DNA of 5,848 bases from an uncultured Faecalibacterium sp. (GTDB taxonomy: Bacteria > Bacillota > Clostridia > Oscillospirales > Ruminococcaceae), in contig CAKTGS010000112.1 of the NCBI GenBank assembly GCA_934561485.1, positions 1 through 5,848 of the forward strand, read 5' to 3'. This document shows positions 5,600-5,848 of the stretch, one piece after another. A program made the translations under genes and the position numbers. A model generated the notes under the pieces. The model was not told the origin of the DNA and did not search any database. It saw only the letters and a list, made by a program, of their open reading frames with translations. Position 1 is the first letter of the stretch; each line of letters begins with the position of its first letter.

Positions 5600-5640
5600 G
5601 GGATAGCGGAGCGCCTGCGGGCGCTCCGCTATCCCATTTT
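5600..5640 (+). terminator. Strong intrinsic terminator of the glycosyltransferase transcript
   Basis: A perfect 16-pair stem (5600-5615 with 5620-5635, loop TGCG) is followed by ATTTT (5636-5640). It lies about 70 bases after the second glycosyltransferase. The A/T-rich stretch at 5581-5598 could let it work on the minus strand too. Confidence 0.8.
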
Positions 5641-5672
5641 CACGGGAGGGGTCGTAGAGGGAAACGGCAGGT

Positions 5673-5705
5673 GCAGCGCCGCTTTCTGCGAAAGCGCGGC
5701 GCTGC
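5673..5705. other. Long GC-rich hairpin
   Basis: GCAGCGCC (5673-5680) pairs with GGCGCTGC (5698-5705), and GCTTTC (5681-5686) with GAAAGC (5690-5695), with loop TGC and GC bulged: fourteen pairs. No T-run follows. It lies just left of the second repeat copy and may be part of a larger composite element. Confidence 0.5.
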
Positions 5706-5717
5706 GGGCGGGCACTC

Positions 5718-5756
5718 GCTCCCCCGGGGGGAGCTGTCGCGCAGCGACTGAGGGGC
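5718..5756. repeat. Palindromic intergenic repeat, copy 2
   Basis: A GCTCCCCC/GGGGGAGC stem (5718-5734) is followed by GTCGC (5736-5740) pairing with GCGAC (5744-5748), then TGAGGGGC. It has the same order and near-identical ends as the reverse complement of 4653-4699, but a shorter variable hairpin. The two copies therefore face opposite ways around the second glycosyltransferase gene. Confidence 0.7.
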
Positions 5757-5783
5757 TTTAAATGGAGAAGAGAAAAAAGCGTT

Positions 5784-5821
5784 AAAGCGATAGCGCCGAC
5801 TGGCGCAGCGCTAGCTTTTTT
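5784..5821. terminator. Bidirectional terminator at the right edge
   Basis: AAAGC (5784-5788) pairs with GCTTT (5814-5818) and TAGCGC (5791-5796) with GCGCTA (5808-5813), with GA bulged. Six T follow on the plus strand (5816-5821). On the minus strand the stem is followed, a few bases later, by six T (complement of 5773-5778). With the strong terminator at 5600, this one probably serves a minus-strand gene entering from the right. Confidence 0.65.
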
Positions 5822-5848
5822 GTGCTTCGACTTCTTCTTTAGGATTGT
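5811..5848 (-). CDS. Possible 3' end of a minus-strand gene
   Basis: On the minus strand, one frame reads NPKEEVEAQKS and stops at TAG (5813-5811). The charged, hydrophilic tail is typical of a bacterial C-terminus, and the stop falls at the terminator hairpin, as expected for a convergent gene. Only eleven codons are visible, so the product cannot be named and the frame could be chance. Confidence 0.3.
   Translation of the reverse strand, partial: NPKEEVEAQKS

Overview
The window looks like chromosome from a GC-rich, Gram-positive member of the Clostridia. The Faecalibacterium / Gemmiger / Subdoligranulum part of the Oscillospiraceae is my best guess. The guess rests on high GC with strong third-position G/C, purine-rich Shine-Dalgarno sites, GTG and TTG starts, a SpoIID/LytB-type secreted protein, and short GC-rich palindromic repeats between genes. 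No taxonomic marker is present, so this is inference.

Layout from left to right. (1) Positions 1-357 are the end of a plus-strand operon: the last codons of an unidentified gene, then L-rhamnose mutarotase (rhaM), whose ribosome binding site overlaps the upstream stop codon. This suggests an L-rhamnose use operon to the left. (2) Positions 358-632 have no protein gene but hold a structured RNA of about 160 nt whose ends pair and which folds as a long interrupted rod. A 6S-like RNA is the best guess. A bidirectional terminator follows. (3) tRNA-Leu(CAA) lies on the minus strand, convergent with that RNA, behind a near-consensus sigma-A promoter. (4) Positions 930-2000 encode a secreted SpoIID/LytB-domain protein with its own promoter and a TTG start. 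(5) Positions 2160-4571 encode a large protein with an unrecognised N-terminal region, a coiled coil and two GT2 glycosyltransferase domains. It also has its own promoter. (6) After a 167-bp gap filled with palindromes, 4739-5530 encodes a single-domain, WbbL-like GT2 enzyme. (7) Positions 5531-5848 are mostly hairpins: a terminator with a 16-bp perfect stem, a second copy in opposite orientation of the palindromic repeat seen before the second glycosyltransferase, and a terminator at the right edge where a minus-strand gene may end.

Functionally, the two glycosyltransferases probably belong to cell-surface polysaccharide assembly (rhamnan-like or other wall glycan). The SpoIID-like protein probably acts outside the membrane on peptidoglycan. 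rhaM, the RNA and the tRNA are unrelated neighbours. I see no CRISPR array, transposase, phage gene or clear defence system. The items most worth a second look are the structured RNA (including its T-box-like string), the unrecognised N-terminal region of the large glycosyltransferase, the odd SpoIID active-site region, and the paired palindromic repeats.
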